64,000 nt of DNA from Methanoregula boonei 6A8 (lineage in GTDB: Archaea > Halobacteriota > Methanomicrobia > Methanomicrobiales > Methanospirillaceae): positions 1,612,001 through 1,676,000 of the forward strand of contig NC_009712.1 in the NCBI RefSeq assembly GCF_000017625.1, written 5' to 3'. Under the pieces are notes generated by a model. It was not told the origin of the DNA and searched no databases. It saw only the letters and a program-made list of their open reading frames with translations. Shown piece after piece: positions 33,902 to 42,936 of this stretch. The translations under genes were made by a program, and so were the position numbers. How positions within the stretch are numbered: position 1 is the first letter of the stretch; each line of letters opens with the position of its first letter.

Positions 33902-34798
33902 ATAACAACCATCACGTTCTGCCATCATAAAGGCGGAACCGGGAAGACCACTTCCTGCCTGAATATTGCCGGGTTCTGTACTCTTGCAGGAAAAAAAGTG
34001 CTGGTGGTTGACTGCGACCCCCAGGCAAATGCCACGGCCGGTCTCGGCATCGTCCCTGACCCGGAGAAAAAGAACATCTATGATGTCTTCATGAGCCGGG
34101 TGGAGGGTTTTCCCCAGGTACCCATAACAGATATCATCTGTTCTTCCGAATCCGGTATCGACGTTGCACCGGCAACTCTCGATCTTGTCGGTGCAGAACC
34201 CTACCTGTACGGGATCGCGTCACGGGCCGAGGTGCTTAAAGACGCTCTCTGGCCGGTAAAACAGCGTTATGATTTTATCCTGATTGACACTCCCCCGAGC
34301 ATGGGGCAGTTTGTGATTAACGGGCTTGTTGCCGCCGATCACGTAATTGTCACTCTTGATTCCGGCTCCTTTGCCCTTGCCGGCGTGAGTCCCCTCCTGA
34401 CTATTTTCGGGGACATCCGGGAGAGTATGGGTAAGAACCTCAGTGTGGACATGGCAATTATTTCCCGCTGGGGAGAGGGTGGGGACCTGGAACCCGCAGT
34501 GCAGGAAGAGGAGACAAAAAAAGATCTTGCAGGCTGGCTGCGCTCGCTCTTTTCCCCCCGTCACGAGCCCAGTGAGGAGGAAAAAAGGGCAGAAAAAGAA
34601 CGTGTGAAAGAACACGAGCGGTTACAGGGAATGCTTGGCGAGGTAGAAAAGAAGTTTGCCGATGTGCATACCGTGCCGTACTCTCCCGAGGTGTACGAGG
34701 CCCAGAAGCGCGGGCTGCCGCTTTCACACTTTGCTCCCGACAGCAGTGCCGGGAAGGCATACAGGGCAATCGCAGATGAAGTGATACCATGGACATGA
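33902..34798 (+). CDS. ParA/MinD-family ATPase of a chemoreceptor cluster, non-standard start
   Basis: A ParA-type ATPase of about 298 residues. The deviant Walker [15 protein letters not shown] lies within 20 residues of the start. [16 protein letters not shown] and [12 protein letters not shown] are the A' and B motifs. A charged, probably coiled-coil insertion (about residues 205-245) precedes the C terminus. No ATG, GTG or TTG precedes the Walker A in this frame back to the stop at 33866. The first is GTG 33998, which would delete it. I place the start at ATA 33902; ATC 33899 is the alternative. Its stop overlaps the first chemoreceptor gene. Relatives such as PpfA and ParC position chemoreceptor arrays. 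Confidence 0.8.
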   Translation: MTTITFCHHKGGTGKTTSCLNIAGFCTLAGKKVLVVDCDPQANATAGLGIVPDPEKKNIYDVFMSRVEGFPQVPITDIICSSESGIDVAPATLDLVGAEPYLYGIASRAEVLKDALWPVKQRYDFILIDTPPSMGQFVINGLVAADHVIVTLDSGSFALAGVSPLLTIFGDIRESMGKNLSVDMAIISRWGEGGDLEPAVQEEETKKDLAGWLRSLFSPRHEPSEEEKRAEKERVKEHERLQGMLGEVEKKFADVHTVPYSPEVYEAQKRGLPLSHFAPDSSAGKAYRAIADEVIPWT

Positions 34799-36780
34799 CA
34801 CCACTGGAACTGGCAGTAAAAAAAGCCGCAGAAGGGGACCTTGCGGTCCGCATTGACGAGAACCATGCAGAGGCAGAACTGCGTCCGCTGGCACAGCAGA
34901 TAAACCGGCTTATTGCAAAGGCATCGGACACGGCGGAAAAAAAGCAGCGGGCAGATATCATGATCAAGTACAACCCGCTTGCGATTGCCATCTTAAAGAA
35001 AGACCGGGCAATTATCAATATCAACAAAAAATACGAATCGCTCTGGCGCGGGACCCGGGAAGAGCTCTTGAAAAAGCGGCTTTATGACTTCGATATTACG
35101 GTCATATCCGGCGATCACCTCTATGCCTGCTTTGAGACACGCAAGCTTGCCGAAAGCCACTGCCGGGTGAAGTGGGCTGACGGCACCCAGAAGTACCTGA
35201 CGCTCCAGGCCATGCCGATGCTGGACAAGGCAGGGGAGGCTGACGGTGCATTCTATTTCTGGATCGATACCACCGATCTCCATGACAAAGTTGCCGAGGC
35301 AGAACAGATCCGGCAGCGGGCAGACCGTATTATCGAGGAAAACCCGTACGCGCTCTTTACCATCGATACCGGGCTTACCGTTCGTTCGATAAACAGTGCG
35401 TTTTTAAAGCTGACCGGGTATTCCCGGGACGAGGCTGCTCATCTCACCATGAAGAATTTCCGGTTCAAGAAGAACAAAGGCGCCAGTGTCGAGGCGACAA
35501 TCACTTCAAAGCAGCGCGGGCACGGTGAATCGGTGATCGAGTTTCCCGCAGGCACCCTCACGCTCGACTGGTACTACATCCCGCTTCTCACCGAAAAAGG
35601 CGAGGTGGAATCCCTGCTCGTCGTGTACAACGATATCACCGAGCGGCGCCGGCAGGAACAGGAAATCCAGGAACTTGTGGACGATTCAAAGAAAAAAGCC
35701 CAGGTCCTTTCCGCAAGCGCAGCAGTTCTCGAGACCGGGCTTGCACGGCTTGCCGAAGGGGATCTCACCTTTATTGCAGAGATCGATGAGAAAGATCCGC
35801 TTGTGGCCTTAAAGAAGGATTACAACTCGGCCACCGGCTCCATAAGAAACGTGATCGACGAGATCGTAAAGTCTGCCCGCCAGCTTGACGCCACCACGGC
35901 AGAGACCGGCAAGAGCACCCAGGAGATCTCCCGGTCTACCGAGCAGGTGGCGATCTCCACCCAGGAATCCGCAGAAGGGGCAAAAAAACAGATCTCCGAG
36001 ATCGAGAAAGTCTCAAGCGATGTCTCTGATCTCTCTGCCTCGATCGAGGAGATCGCAAGCACCACCCATGACCTTATGACCCACGCGCAGAAGGCCGCTA
36101 CCGAGGGGAACCAGGCAGCAGAGCTGGGCAAGGTTGCAACCGCCAAGATGAAGGCCGTAGAAAAGATCTCGGGAGAGAGCGTCAACGAGATCACGGCCTT
36201 AAACGAGCGTATGAAGGAGATCTCCAACATCGTAAAGATGATCGCCGATATCTCCAGCCAGACAAACCTGCTGGCCTTAAACGCCGCGATCGAGGCCGCA
36301 AGAGCCGGCGAGCACGGCCGGGGTTTTGCGGTTGTGGCAGGAGAGGTCCGAAACCTTGCCGGGGAGTCCAAGACCGCCACCAACAATATCGAGACCCTGA
36401 TTGGCTCCATCCAGAACAACAGCGAGAAGACCGCGGCGGCAATCAGGAACTCCTACCAGGAGATCCAGACAGGTATCGAGAGTGTCAACCAGACCATCGA
36501 GGTACTCAACCGGATCATCTCCGAAGCCCACGTGGTCTCGCAGGGGGTTACCGAGATCACCAAGGCCACCGAGGCTCAGGCCGAAGCCACAAACCGGGTG
36601 ATGCAGGGCATGGAGCAGACAAGCACCCTCACCCATGAAAACCAGCAGCGCATGGAGGACATGGCAGCCCTTGCAGAGGAGACAAGCGCCTCCACCCAGG
36701 AGATCGCCAGTGCATCCTCAGAGCTCTCCCGCATGGCGGAGAGACTTAAAGTCGCAACCGACAAATTCAAGTTACGGTGA
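34789..36780 (+). CDS. Soluble methyl-accepting chemotaxis protein, two PAS domains
   Basis: A 663-residue cytoplasmic chemoreceptor with no transmembrane segment. A short HAMP-like stretch ([16 protein letters not shown], residues 14-42) is followed by PAS domains at about 57-165 and 180-290, a HAMP-like linker ([16 protein letters not shown], near 320) and the receptor signalling domain. The signalling hairpin tip [20 protein letters not shown] and flanking [17 protein letters not shown] are canonical. It should bind CheW and a CheA kinase and sense an internal signal through the PAS domains. The start (34789, or 34795) overlaps the ParA stop. CheW follows by three bases. Confidence 0.92.
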   Translation: MDMTPLELAVKKAAEGDLAVRIDENHAEAELRPLAQQINRLIAKASDTAEKKQRADIMIKYNPLAIAILKKDRAIININKKYESLWRGTREELLKKRLYDFDITVISGDHLYACFETRKLAESHCRVKWADGTQKYLTLQAMPMLDKAGEADGAFYFWIDTTDLHDKVAEAEQIRQRADRIIEENPYALFTIDTGLTVRSINSAFLKLTGYSRDEAAHLTMKNFRFKKNKGASVEATITSKQRGHGESVIEFPAGTLTLDWYYIPLLTEKGEVESLLVVYNDITERRRQEQEIQELVDDSKKKAQVLSASAAVLETGLARLAEGDLTFIAEIDEKDPLVALKKDYNSATGSIRNVIDEIVKSARQLDATTAETGKSTQEISRSTEQVAISTQESAEGAKKQISEIEKVSSDVSDLSASIEEIASTTHDLMTHAQKAATEGNQAAELGKVATAKMKAVEKISGESVNEITALNERMKEISNIVKMIADISSQTNLLALNAAIEAARAGEHGRGFAVVAGEVRNLAGESKTATNNIETLIGSIQNNSEKTAAAIRNSYQEIQTGIESVNQTIEVLNRIISEAHVVSQGVTEITKATEAQAEATNRVMQGMEQTSTLTHENQQRMEDMAALAEETSASTQEIASASSELSRMAERLKVATDKFKLR

Positions 36781-36783
36781 ACC

Positions 36784-37296
36784 ATGGCCGGAACAATTGA
36801 CGTAGTGGAGTTCGAATTAGGCGGGGAGCGGTATGCGCTTGACATCAACCTGGCGCGCGAGATCGTGGAGATGATACCGATCACCCCTATCCCCCGGGCG
36901 CCGGCCTTTATCTCGGGCGTGATCAACCTTCGGGGTGAGATCACCAATATCATGAACCTCAATACGCTCCTTGCGCTGCCGGAAAAGGAAGTGCGCGAGA
37001 ACCAGAAGATCATTGTTCTTGTGCCCGATGCGGCAAACGGGAACAATGTCGGGATTATTGTCGACGATGTTGCAAGTGTCCGCCAGGTATCACAAGACAA
37101 CATCGAGCACATCGGCTCCGGGATATCTTCGGAATTCTCGCAGTTTGTCAAGGGGATTATCAAGGTCACAAACGAGGATACTGAAAAAAAGGAAAAAGAT
37201 CTCATCATCTGGCTTGATATGGAACGGGTGATTGCAGACCTGGGCAGCGGGTCAAGGAACGGCCCGGGAGCCGGTACCAGGCATGATGCCCTGTGA
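36784..37296 (+). CDS. cheW: CheW coupling protein
   Basis: A 170-residue CheW-like scaffold linking chemoreceptors to CheA. FELGGERYALDINLAREIVEM, PRAPAFISGVINLRGEI and VGIIVDDVASVRQV are the family motifs. The C terminus after about residue 150 is Gly/Arg-rich and extends beyond the usual CheW end. It lies between two receptor genes (3 and 36 bases away), which suggests it serves both. No CheA gene occurs in the window. Confidence 0.93.
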   Translation: MAGTIDVVEFELGGERYALDINLAREIVEMIPITPIPRAPAFISGVINLRGEITNIMNLNTLLALPEKEVRENQKIIVLVPDAANGNNVGIIVDDVASVRQVSQDNIEHIGSGISSEFSQFVKGIIKVTNEDTEKKEKDLIIWLDMERVIADLGSGSRNGPGAGTRHDAL

Positions 37297-37332
37297 GGAC
37301 ACGACGGGAAATGAGCAAAAAGGAGGCCGGGT

Positions 37333-40236
37333 ATGACTGAACAACGACCGGGACGAAAGGCATTGTTTGTCGGGGCCCAGGCCCCGGCGGCAGTACGGAC
37401 AACCCCGGATGAAATAGCACAGAAAGTCCGGGATCTCAATGAAGAGCTTGCACTGGCACTCAAAGGTGCCCATGCAAAAAAGGCAGTACCACCGCTTGAT
37501 CCGGCGCATTTCGGCAGCGAGTACACAACCCTTGTGGATGCCGTAAACACCGCTGCGGCACAGATGACTGCACCCGCACCGGGCGTGCCGGCCCCCGGGG
37601 AAATGCTCCCGGAGATGCTTGCAGAGTACGGGAAGAAGATCGATGTGCTCGAACGCCGGCTCGAATTCATGGAGAAGAACAACCCGGTGCCCATGCTGAT
37701 TGCAACACCGGCACTTGATATCACCGAGGCCAATGCCGCATACGTGGCCCTGACCGGGATCCCGGAAGACAAGATCGTAAAAACCAATCTCCACGATTTT
37801 ACCATCACGGACCGGTCCGGTGAGGGCGCACGCGAAGCCATAGAAAAGAAACGGCGGGCCGTGGGCGAACTCACCGTTACCTTCCCCTCAGGAGTCCACA
37901 CCTTGGAACAGTACTGCATCCCGGTCCTTGACAGCAGCGGTGCGGTCACTTCGCTTGTCATTCTCTACGACGACCTTACCACAAAGAAAAAGAAGAACGA
38001 GGAGATCGAGCGGCTTAAGGCGCGCTCAGAGACGATTGTCCAGCAGAACCCGATGCCTATCGTGCTCGTTGATACCGGTTTTATCATTAAAGTGGTAAAC
38101 GATGCCTTCGTGGCGCTTGCCGGCAGGGAAAAGGACCAGTTGCTCTCCCGGTCCCTCAATGACCTTGCCATCACACAGCAGGCCGGGGACGGGCTTAAAA
38201 AAGTCCTTGAGACCGGGACCCGTTCTGAAGGAGAGGTTGTCATTGAGTCTCAGGGGAAGGCACACCGGCTCCGCCAGTATGGCATCCCCATCCCCGGGGC
38301 AAAGGGCGCCATCGAGAACATCCTTGTGGTATACAACGATATCACCGGGGAAAAACAGGAGGCAGGCGAAGGTCTTGATACCCGGAACCTGTCCGAGGCG
38401 CTCATCCGGGAAAATCCTATCCCTATCCTTATAACCGACCGCTCCTTTACCATCATCTCGGCTAACACCGCCTTTGAGAAGCTGAGCGGGTATACTCCTG
38501 ACCGGATCACCGGCATGAACCTGCGCGGGATAAAGATCCGTGAACAGAAGGGCGAAGGTGCCGGCATTGCAATCAGGGAGAAACGCCGCGCATCCGGGGA
38601 AGTTACCGTGGATCTCCCGAGCGGGACAAAGATTCTCGAACAGTACGTGATGCCGCTCCTGGACGCCAAAAACAGTATCGAGCACCTCCTTCTCGTATAC
38701 TACGATGTTACTGCCCAGAGGGCAAGCCAGCAGGACCTTGCAAAGAAGATGGAGGAAGTTGCGGCCTTAAAGAAGCGCTCCGATATCATTGTCATGCAGA
38801 ACCCCATGCCCATCATGCTTATGGATCCCTCCTTTAAGATCCTCATGGCAAACGAGGCCTACACAAATCTCACCGGCCTCTCAAAAGAAAAAATCCATGG
38901 CATGAGCGCACGGGAGTTTAAGATACTCTCCCAGTCCGGGGAGGGGCTCAAAAAAGTGCTTGAAAAGAAGGCCAGGAGCTATGGCGAGGTTACCATCGAG
39001 TTTCCAAGAGGCCTGCGCATTCTCGAACAGTACGGCATCCCCATGCTGGATGCACAGCAGAACCTCTCCACGATCCTCTGTGTGTATGTGGATGTGACCG
39101 CCCGGCGCGAACAGGAGAATAAGATCCGGGCCATGATGGACGAGGCCAAGGCAAATGCCGAACTGCTCTCCGCGAGTGCTGCCGAGCTCCAGACCGGGCT
39201 TGCACGGATCGCTGCCGGAGATCTCACATACCAGCTCAGCATCGATGAGGCAGACCCGCTGGTGCGGCTCAAGAAAGATTACAACTCGTCCGTTGCTGCA
39301 ATACGGTCGGTCATTGCCGAACTGATGCAGTCAATCCGGAAACTGGATGTGACCATCCAGGACACCATCAAAAGTACTGACGAGATTGCAAAAGCTACCG
39401 AGCAGGTGGCCATATCCTCCCAGAAGGCAACCGACAATTCCAAGGAGCAGCTCGCCGGCGTGGAGAAGATCTCCGTCACCGTCTCGGACATCTCTGCTTC
39501 CATCGAGGAGATCGCAAGCACTTCCCACGATGTTATGGCTCATGCCGGAAAAGCGGCGGAGGAGGGATCCCATGCCGCAAGCGTGGGCAAGACTGCAACA
39601 GACAAGATGCAGGCAGTAGAGAAGATCTCGCAGCAGAGTGTCAATGAGATCACGGCGTTGAACGAGCAGATGCGCCAGATCACAAAGATCGTCAACCTGA
39701 TTACCGATATTGCAAACCAGACAAACCTGCTTGCCCTAAACGCTGCGATCGAGGCCGCAAGAGCCGGCGAGCACGGTCGCGGGTTTGCCGTTGTTGCCGG
39801 GGAAGTAAAGAACCTTGCCGGGGAGTCCAAGAAGGCAAGCAACCAGATCGAGACCCTCATTAAGGCCATCCAGACAAAAAGCGAAGTTACGGCGACATCC
39901 ATCCAGGACTCCTTTGTGCAGATTAAGGGCGGCATCGAGAGCGTGAACATGACGGTCGAATCGCTCAATAAGATCATAGCCGAGGCAAGCGTGGTCTCCC
40001 AGGGACTTGCCGAGATCACCAAAGCCACCGAGAGCCAGGCGCAGGCCACTTCCGGCCTGATGGCAGGGATTGACACGCTCAGGAGATCGACCGAAAACAA
40101 CCAGCACCGGATGGAGGATATGGCGGCCCTTGCACAGGAAACCAGTGCCTCCACAGAAGAGATCGCCAGTGCTTCTGCCGAACTCTCGATCATGGCAGAG
40201 CGCTGCTCCGGGATGATGAAGGAGTTCCATACCTGA
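37333..40236 (+). CDS. Soluble methyl-accepting chemotaxis protein with four PAS domains
   Basis: A 967-residue cytoplasmic chemoreceptor without membrane segments. After an Ala/Pro-rich N-terminal region come four related PAS domains starting near residues 113, 234, 356 and 485. Each opens with an NPxPxxxxD strand and ends with a YDDLT/YNDIT/YYDVT-type motif. A HAMP-like linker ([17 protein letters not shown], near 622) and a canonical signalling domain ([20 protein letters not shown]) follow. The PAS units are more similar to each other than to those of the first receptor, indicating internal duplication. GGAGG lies before the start. Confidence 0.92.
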   Translation: MTEQRPGRKALFVGAQAPAAVRTTPDEIAQKVRDLNEELALALKGAHAKKAVPPLDPAHFGSEYTTLVDAVNTAAAQMTAPAPGVPAPGEMLPEMLAEYGKKIDVLERRLEFMEKNNPVPMLIATPALDITEANAAYVALTGIPEDKIVKTNLHDFTITDRSGEGAREAIEKKRRAVGELTVTFPSGVHTLEQYCIPVLDSSGAVTSLVILYDDLTTKKKKNEEIERLKARSETIVQQNPMPIVLVDTGFIIKVVNDAFVALAGREKDQLLSRSLNDLAITQQAGDGLKKVLETGTRSEGEVVIESQGKAHRLRQYGIPIPGAKGAIENILVVYNDITGEKQEAGEGLDTRNLSEALIRENPIPILITDRSFTIISANTAFEKLSGYTPDRITGMNLRGIKIREQKGEGAGIAIREKRRASGEVTVDLPSGTKILEQYVMPLLDAKNSIEHLLLVYYDVTAQRASQQDLAKKMEEVAALKKRSDIIVMQNPMPIMLMDPSFKILMANEAYTNLTGLSKEKIHGMSAREFKILSQSGEGLKKVLEKKARSYGEVTIEFPRGLRILEQYGIPMLDAQQNLSTILCVYVDVTARREQENKIRAMMDEAKANAELLSASAAELQTGLARIAAGDLTYQLSIDEADPLVRLKKDYNSSVAAIRSVIAELMQSIRKLDVTIQDTIKSTDEIAKATEQVAISSQKATDNSKEQLAGVEKISVTVSDISASIEEIASTSHDVMAHAGKAAEEGSHAASVGKTATDKMQAVEKISQQSVNEITALNEQMRQITKIVNLITDIANQTNLLALNAAIEAARAGEHGRGFAVVAGEVKNLAGESKKASNQIETLIKAIQTKSEVTATSIQDSFVQIKGGIESVNMTVESLNKIIAEASVVSQGLAEITKATESQAQATSGLMAGIDTLRRSTENNQHRMEDMAALAQETSASTEEIASASAELSIMAERCSGMMKEFHT

Positions 40237-40327
40237 TTTTGCGGTTGTGCAAAATGCATGAGTATTGCACTCCTGTTTTTTGCCATCCCCACAGTCAGCC
40301 AGAAGCACTACGGGACAGGAGCATACC

Positions 40328-41137
40328 ATGACCTTAGAGAAAGACGACGGTTTTTCCGCCCTGAAGCGGTATATCGAGCAGACGTTAAAGATCCAGTGTT
40401 CCAACTACAAGGAGGACTACATCAAGCGCCGGCTCCTCTCACGCATGCGGTCCACCGGCACCTCGGCATATGACGAATATCTCCGGTACCTGCGCGAGCA
40501 CGAACCGGAGCTCGAAAACTTGAGAAACGCACTCACGATAAACGTTACAGAGTTCTTCCGCGATGCCGACGTGTATAATCTTATCAAAAAGGAGGTATTC
40601 CCCGCACTCTTCAAAGGCAGGAAGACAATCAGGATTTGGTGCGCCGGCTGCTCGACCGGCGAAGAGCCGTATTCCCTTGCCATGATGCTCTCGGATATGA
40701 TGGCTGCTGACAAGACCATCTCCGGCCAGATCTTTGCCACCGATATCGATGAGGTGGTGCTCAAGAAGGCAAAAGAGGGGATTTATCCGGAGAAATCCAT
40801 GGGTAAACTCTCTGAGACCCAGGTTCACCGCCATTTCACGAAGCTTCCCGACGGTAATTTCCAGGTAAAACCGCATCTCCAGTCGCTCATCCGGTTCCGC
40901 CCCCACGATCTTATGAGCGGCCAGCCGATCTCGCGCTACCTGGACATGATCAGCTGCCGGAACGTGACCATCTACTTTACCGAGAAGCAGAAAGATGAAC
41001 TGGCAAAAATGTTCCATGCAGCGCTCGTGCCCGGCGGGTACTACGTGATGGGCAAGACCGAATATCTCGGGCGAGAGGTAGAAGGGCTCTTTTCGCCGGT
41101 CAATTCCATCCAGAAAATTTACACAAGAAAAGACTAG
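40328..41137 (+). CDS. cheR: CheR chemoreceptor methyltransferase
   Basis: A 269-residue CheR, methylating receptor glutamates with S-adenosylmethionine. The N-terminal helical CheR domain (SNYKEDYIKRRLLSRMRSTG) is followed by TEFFRDADVYN, IRIWCAGCSTGEEPYSLAM (SAM site), FATDIDEVVLKKAKEGIY and DMISCRNVTIYFTEKQK. AGGAG 7-12 bases before the ATG at 40328 sets the start. It closes the cluster. A T6 run (41142-41147) follows the stop. Confidence 0.94.
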   Translation: MTLEKDDGFSALKRYIEQTLKIQCSNYKEDYIKRRLLSRMRSTGTSAYDEYLRYLREHEPELENLRNALTINVTEFFRDADVYNLIKKEVFPALFKGRKTIRIWCAGCSTGEEPYSLAMMLSDMMAADKTISGQIFATDIDEVVLKKAKEGIYPEKSMGKLSETQVHRHFTKLPDGNFQVKPHLQSLIRFRPHDLMSGQPISRYLDMISCRNVTIYFTEKQKDELAKMFHAALVPGGYYVMGKTEYLGREVEGLFSPVNSIQKIYTRKD

Positions 41138-41145
41138 CCCGTTTT

Positions 41146-41487
41146 TTAGTGGCGCTGGCGGTCGTCGACCTCTTTTTTGTCTTCCTTGCCAATATTTTTG
41201 GTCAGTTCAGCCTGCATGGCCTTGCGCGAGGCCTGGGACTTTATCTGGTTGTACACGGTGACAAAGTTGATGCCCACGACCACGATCACAAGCATCAGGC
41301 TCACCCAGAGCATGGTGCCGTTTACAGTCAGAAACGCGGCCCAGAGAAGAACGACAAACGAGATCAGGTAAAAGATCACCCATGTCCTCAGGCCGGGAAC
41401 ATCCATATCATCAATATTTACCAAAGGAGTACTAAACCGTTTCCGAAAAAGCCGGTAGCCGCGGAGGACGGGGCCCTTTTGCGCCAT
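41146..41487 (-). CDS. Small membrane protein, two transmembrane helices
   Basis: A 113-residue protein with a basic N terminus, two adjacent hydrophobic helices (about residues 36-58 and 60-80) and a charged C-terminal tail rich in Lys, Glu and Asp. It is cytoplasmic-membrane located by prediction. It is convergent with cheR and divergent from the anchored surface protein at 41514. The family is not recognised. Confidence 0.55.
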   Translation of the reverse strand: MAQKGPVLRGYRLFRKRFSTPLVNIDDMDVPGLRTWVIFYLISFVVLLWAAFLTVNGTMLWVSLMLVIVVVGINFVTVYNQIKSQASRKAMQAELTKNIGKEDKKEVDDRQRH

Positions 41488-41513
41488 CGGATCGTCACGG
41501 TTTTATCGCACCG

Positions 41514-42191
41514 ATGCCAGTAATACGTGTGGACAAGGGAGATCTTTTCACGCTCGCCGGCGGCTTTGCGGTGATCCTGATCATTGCTGTTGTCGCTAAC
41601 TCAGGACTTCTCCCGTCACTCCATCCGGGCACACCAGTGACACCGGAGGGGCCGGGAGTGCAGGTGACCGCCACCCCGACTGCAGTACCCGCCACGGTCC
41701 TTACCACACCCACTCCCACGCCGACCGCTAACCTGACCCCGCAACCTCCGGCAGCCCCGACCCGTATCCTGTTCACAAATAACCCCTTTACGTACCCGAT
41801 GATCCATCTCCCCGATCGCATGACAACCTTTGGTACGTCCAATATCCCCCTGCGATCGAACGATACCGTGACGTTTGCCTATGTCACGGATTCACGCGGC
41901 GGTCTTACCACAATCTTTACCGTACCCTACGAGGTGTGGGCGCTCAATATCAGTGTCAATGCAACCACCCGGCCCCAGTACTCGGACTTTAAGATGGTGC
42001 TCTGCGATGCAAAGACCGGTACCATTCTCACCGGATCAGAGATCCAGAACGGAGGGTCGATGTACAAGGTGGTCAGGAACACCGGGCCGGTGTACATGAT
42101 CATCAGTGTCAGCTATGTGGATTCGTACACAATCTTGATGGAAACGCCGTACGAATATTATGTAAAAGCCGCTGCACCCGGAACAACATGA
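41514..42191 (+). CDS. Membrane-anchored surface protein with Thr/Pro linker
   Basis: A 225-residue protein with one N-terminal helix (FTLAGGFAVILIIAVVANSG), a Pro/Thr-rich linker (about residues 36-82) and an external beta-rich domain of about 140 residues containing several NXS/T sites. The signal region has no cleavage-type end or lipobox, so it is probably a signal anchor. The layout is common among methanogen envelope proteins. The function is unknown. Confidence 0.6.
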   Translation: MPVIRVDKGDLFTLAGGFAVILIIAVVANSGLLPSLHPGTPVTPEGPGVQVTATPTAVPATVLTTPTPTPTANLTPQPPAAPTRILFTNNPFTYPMIHLPDRMTTFGTSNIPLRSNDTVTFAYVTDSRGGLTTIFTVPYEVWALNISVNATTRPQYSDFKMVLCDAKTGTILTGSEIQNGGSMYKVVRNTGPVYMIISVSYVDSYTILMETPYEYYVKAAAPGTT

Positions 42192-42238
42192 CCAGATGAG
42201 AAAAGGGGGCCCGAAAGTGTGCCCCTGCAGGGGGAAGA

Positions 42239-42427
42239 TCAGGAAATCTTTTCCACGGTTACCCGTACGCGGTCGCCGGCCACAAAACCATGGCCCTTGG
42301 GGATATCGATGTTGAACCAGAGAGCCCCGGGGTTGTCCTGGGTACAGTCCTGGGACATGAGGCAGTCCTTGACCTCGTTGATATCGGCAACAAACTCAAT
42401 GGGTGCTTCGAATGCGTGTTTTGCCAT
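42239..42427 (-). CDS. Small hypothetical protein, 62 aa
   Basis: A 62-residue soluble protein. It has two cysteines in CLMSQDCTQDNPG and a final strand block GHGFVAGDRVRVTVEKI, typical of a small beta-barrel or swapped-hairpin fold. I do not recognise it. It is separated by 32 bases from the winged-helix gene upstream on the same strand, so the two may be cotranscribed. Confidence 0.6.
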   Translation of the reverse strand: MAKHAFEAPIEFVADINEVKDCLMSQDCTQDNPGALWFNIDIPKGHGFVAGDRVRVTVEKIS

Positions 42428-42459
42428 AAGTAAAGAATGCGGGGAGGACTAAAAAAAGT

Positions 42460-42711
42460 TTAGAGGGCACGGGGCGTGACCATCCACGTCGTGCTGTTCG
42501 AATAGCTCCACCTGATGATGGACAACTCCTTGCACATGTCGGCAAGGATCGCCATATTCGTTCCCACTTCCTTTGGGGAGAGACCAAGGTCCTTTGCAAT
42601 GTACTTCGATTTGAAGTAGTGCTTGCCTTTGTTTATCCCTGTATGAAGGTAGGAGACGATTTTGTGCTGGGTTTCATTGTACTTATCGCGTATGTTCGTG
42701 CCTGTTGACAT
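42460..42711 (-). CDS. Small winged-helix-like protein (DUF7123-like)
   Basis: An 83-residue protein. NETQHKIVSYLHTGI, YFKSKYIAKDLGLSPKEVG and the C-terminal WSYSNSTTWMVTPRA strand pair form a compact winged-helix pattern known from small archaeal proteins, especially in haloarchaea. It probably binds DNA, but no target is known. GAGGCG lies six bases before the ATG at 42711. A strong TATA-like TTTATATATA lies near 42750-42762 on this strand. Confidence 0.65.
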   Translation of the reverse strand: MSTGTNIRDKYNETQHKIVSYLHTGINKGKHYFKSKYIAKDLGLSPKEVGTNMAILADMCKELSIIRWSYSNSTTWMVTPRAL

Positions 42712-42936
42712 ATTTCGCCTCAGCAATACGAATGCATATAGATCAAGTCCTATATATAAATATCTGATGGTTGCGGTAAGATTAATGGTTTTTTTTCCAA
42801 GAGTGTCACAATCTTGACATGAAACAATTCAAATCGGGCAAATTTCTGGCCGAATTTTTTCCGGCAGGATTCTACATTATTTTCAAAAATCCGGGGCAAC
42901 GATCGGGCCGGAGCGGAAAAATAAGGGGTCGCTCCC

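Noticed and set aside
36576-37961. 461-codon minus-strand frame across the chemotaxis genes
   Set aside because: Spans the ends of two receptors and CheW on the opposite strand, Ser-rich shadow composition.
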